7,144 nt of DNA, from the NCBI GenBank assembly GCA_024230695.1, contig JAAERC010001197.1:1-7144 (forward strand). Reading direction: 5' to 3'. Of the stretch, positions 6,090 to 7,144 are shown piece by piece. How positions within the stretch are numbered: the first letter of the stretch is position 1; every line of letters begins with the position of its first letter. The DNA comes from Candidatus Zixiibacteriota bacterium. GTDB lineage: Bacteria > Zixibacteria > MSB-5A5 > GN15 > PGXB01. Position numbers and translations under genes: made by a program. The notes below the pieces were generated by a model. It saw only the letters and a list, made by a program, of their open reading frames with translations. It made no database searches and had not been told where the DNA came from.

Positions 6090-7144
6090 GTGGCTGTCAG
6101 GACCGGAAAAAATAGAGAAGCCAATCGATATGAACCGCCACAATCGGTGGATGCCGAACAGGCAGTGCTTGGTTCGGTTCTTAAAGATGCCGAAGCGCTT
6201 AATGATATAATTGATTATTTTAATAGTGAAGATTATTTCTACTTCCCAAAACATAGAGTGATTTTCCGGGCCATTCTTGTTCTATATGAAAAATCCGAAC
6301 CTTGTGATATCACTACTGTTGCCGAAGAATTAACCCAAATGGATCAGCTTGAAAAGGTTGGGGGACGGTTGTACCTCGTTGACCTGATTGATGGTGTGGC
6401 CAGTACGGCTAATGTTAAATCATATGCTGATATTGTAATTGAAAAATCTGTTTTACGAAATCTGATTAATATTTCAAATAATATAACCCAGAGTTGTTAT
6501 GACCAGGATGATGAAGTAGGGAATCTTCTCGATACTGCCGAACAGAAAATATTTACTATTGCCGAAAGTCGTTTAAGAAAAGGTTTCACCCGCGTCTCTG
6601 AGCTTTTGCCGCAGTCTTTTGAGCAGTTGGAAGATTACCAGAACACAAAGGGCGGTTTGGTTGGCGTTCCTACCGGATTCAGTGAACTTGATAAAATAAC
6701 TGCCGGACTTCATAATAGTAACTTTGTTGTTGTTGCCGGGCGACCCTCGATGGGTAAAACGGCATTTGCTTTAAACATCGCTGAATATGTAGCACTTGAA
6801 GAAAAAAAATCTGTAGGTGTCTTCTCGATTGAAATGTCACAGGAACAATTAGTGATGAGGCTTCTTTGTGGACGGGCTCGGCTTAGTCAGCATATGCTTC
6901 GAACCGGGAAACTTAGAGATTCTGAGTGGGTTAAACTGACTCATGCCAGTGGACCGCTTTCAGAAGCAGACATTTTTATTGATGACTCAGCTTTTCTTTC
7001 GACACTTGAGATGCGGGCAAAGGCTCGTCGCTTGAAATCGCGACATAATATTGATCTATTGATAATTGATTATATCCAGATGATGACCAGTCCGGGGCGA
7101 GTTGATAACCGCCAACAGGAAATGGCGATGATCTCACGTTCGAT
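6090..7144 (+). CDS. dnaB: Replicative DNA helicase DnaB (3' truncated by the window)
   Basis: DnaB is the hexameric ATP-dependent helicase that unwinds DNA at the replication fork and binds primase through its N-terminal domain. About 351 codons are present; E. coli DnaB has 471 residues, so roughly the last quarter lies outside. The N-terminal domain begins with PPQSVDAEQAVLGSVL at 16-31. The RecA-like domain begins near VGVPTGF at 191-197. Walker A is GRPSMGKT at 217-224, the catalytic glutamate is E248 in FSIEMS, and Walker B is LLIIDYIQ with D327. There is no intein at Walker A, a common insertion site in this gene. A run of eight A residues at 6802-6809 does not disturb the frame. The start is GTG with AGGAG before it. 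It is tightly linked to udg and probably cotranscribed. Confidence 0.98.
   Translation, partial: MAVRTGKNREANRYEPPQSVDAEQAVLGSVLKDAEALNDIIDYFNSEDYFYFPKHRVIFRAILVLYEKSEPCDITTVAEELTQMDQLEKVGGRLYLVDLIDGVASTANVKSYADIVIEKSVLRNLINISNNITQSCYDQDDEVGNLLDTAEQKIFTIAESRLRKGFTRVSELLPQSFEQLEDYQNTKGGLVGVPTGFSELDKITAGLHNSNFVVVAGRPSMGKTAFALNIAEYVALEEKKSVGVFSIEMSQEQLVMRLLCGRARLSQHMLRTGKLRDSEWVKLTHASGPLSEADIFIDDSAFLSTLEMRAKARRLKSRHNIDLLIIDYIQMMTSPGRVDNRQQEMAMISRS

Noticed and set aside
6738..6761. Possible intein at the DnaB Walker A site
   Set aside because: GRPSMGKT is contiguous, with no inserted sequence.
6802..6809. A8 run in dnaB as a second frameshift site
   Set aside because: The DnaB frame passes through it without a break and reads the expected LEEKKSVGVFSIEMS sequence.

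Overview
This window is a bacterial chromosomal segment of housekeeping genes, all on the + strand, with roughly 40% GC (judged by eye). Most genes start behind recognisable Shine-Dalgarno sequences. The PurN variant (a KYGGKGMYG-type loop), a Smg/DUF494 gene and the mixed gene order suggest an uncultured-type Gram-negative, perhaps FCB-related, lineage. The regular Shine-Dalgarno use argues against typical Bacteroidetes. This placement is weak inference.

Layout: the window opens inside the 3' end of a type I glutamine synthetase gene (1-307). A compact purine block follows: purN (343-945), purC (955-1860) and purH (1863-3446). They encode GAR transformylase, SAICAR synthetase and the bifunctional AICAR transformylase/IMP cyclohydrolase. 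A 93-nt gap, holding a 9-nt direct repeat and a possible weak promoter, leads to a Smg/DUF494 gene (3540-4013). A small hairpin overlaps the smg stop and precedes the coenzyme A gene coaBC. That gene appears here as two reading frames: a CoaC half (4043-4612) and a CoaB half (4636-5268). A family 4 iron-sulfur uracil-DNA glycosylase (5269-6087) abuts coaB, and dnaB, the replicative helicase, starts 2 nt later and runs off the window end (6090-7144).

How the genes work together: purN, purC and purH carry out folate-dependent and late steps of de novo IMP synthesis. CoaBC turns 4'-phosphopantothenate into 4'-phosphopantetheine. The DNA glycosylase and DnaB serve repair and replication. The coaB-udg-dnaB junctions are so tight (0 and 2 nt) that cotranscription is very likely.

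The observation most worth checking is the coaBC break. The two halves are offset by one frame exactly at a run of ten A residues. A -1 shift there would restore an ordinary-length CoaBC of 408 residues that includes the usual interdomain linker. This is either a homopolymer sequencing or assembly error, a real indel, or slippage that yields both free CoaC and CoaBC. I found no mobile element, CRISPR array, tRNA, rRNA or defence system, and nothing that clearly represents a wholly new system.
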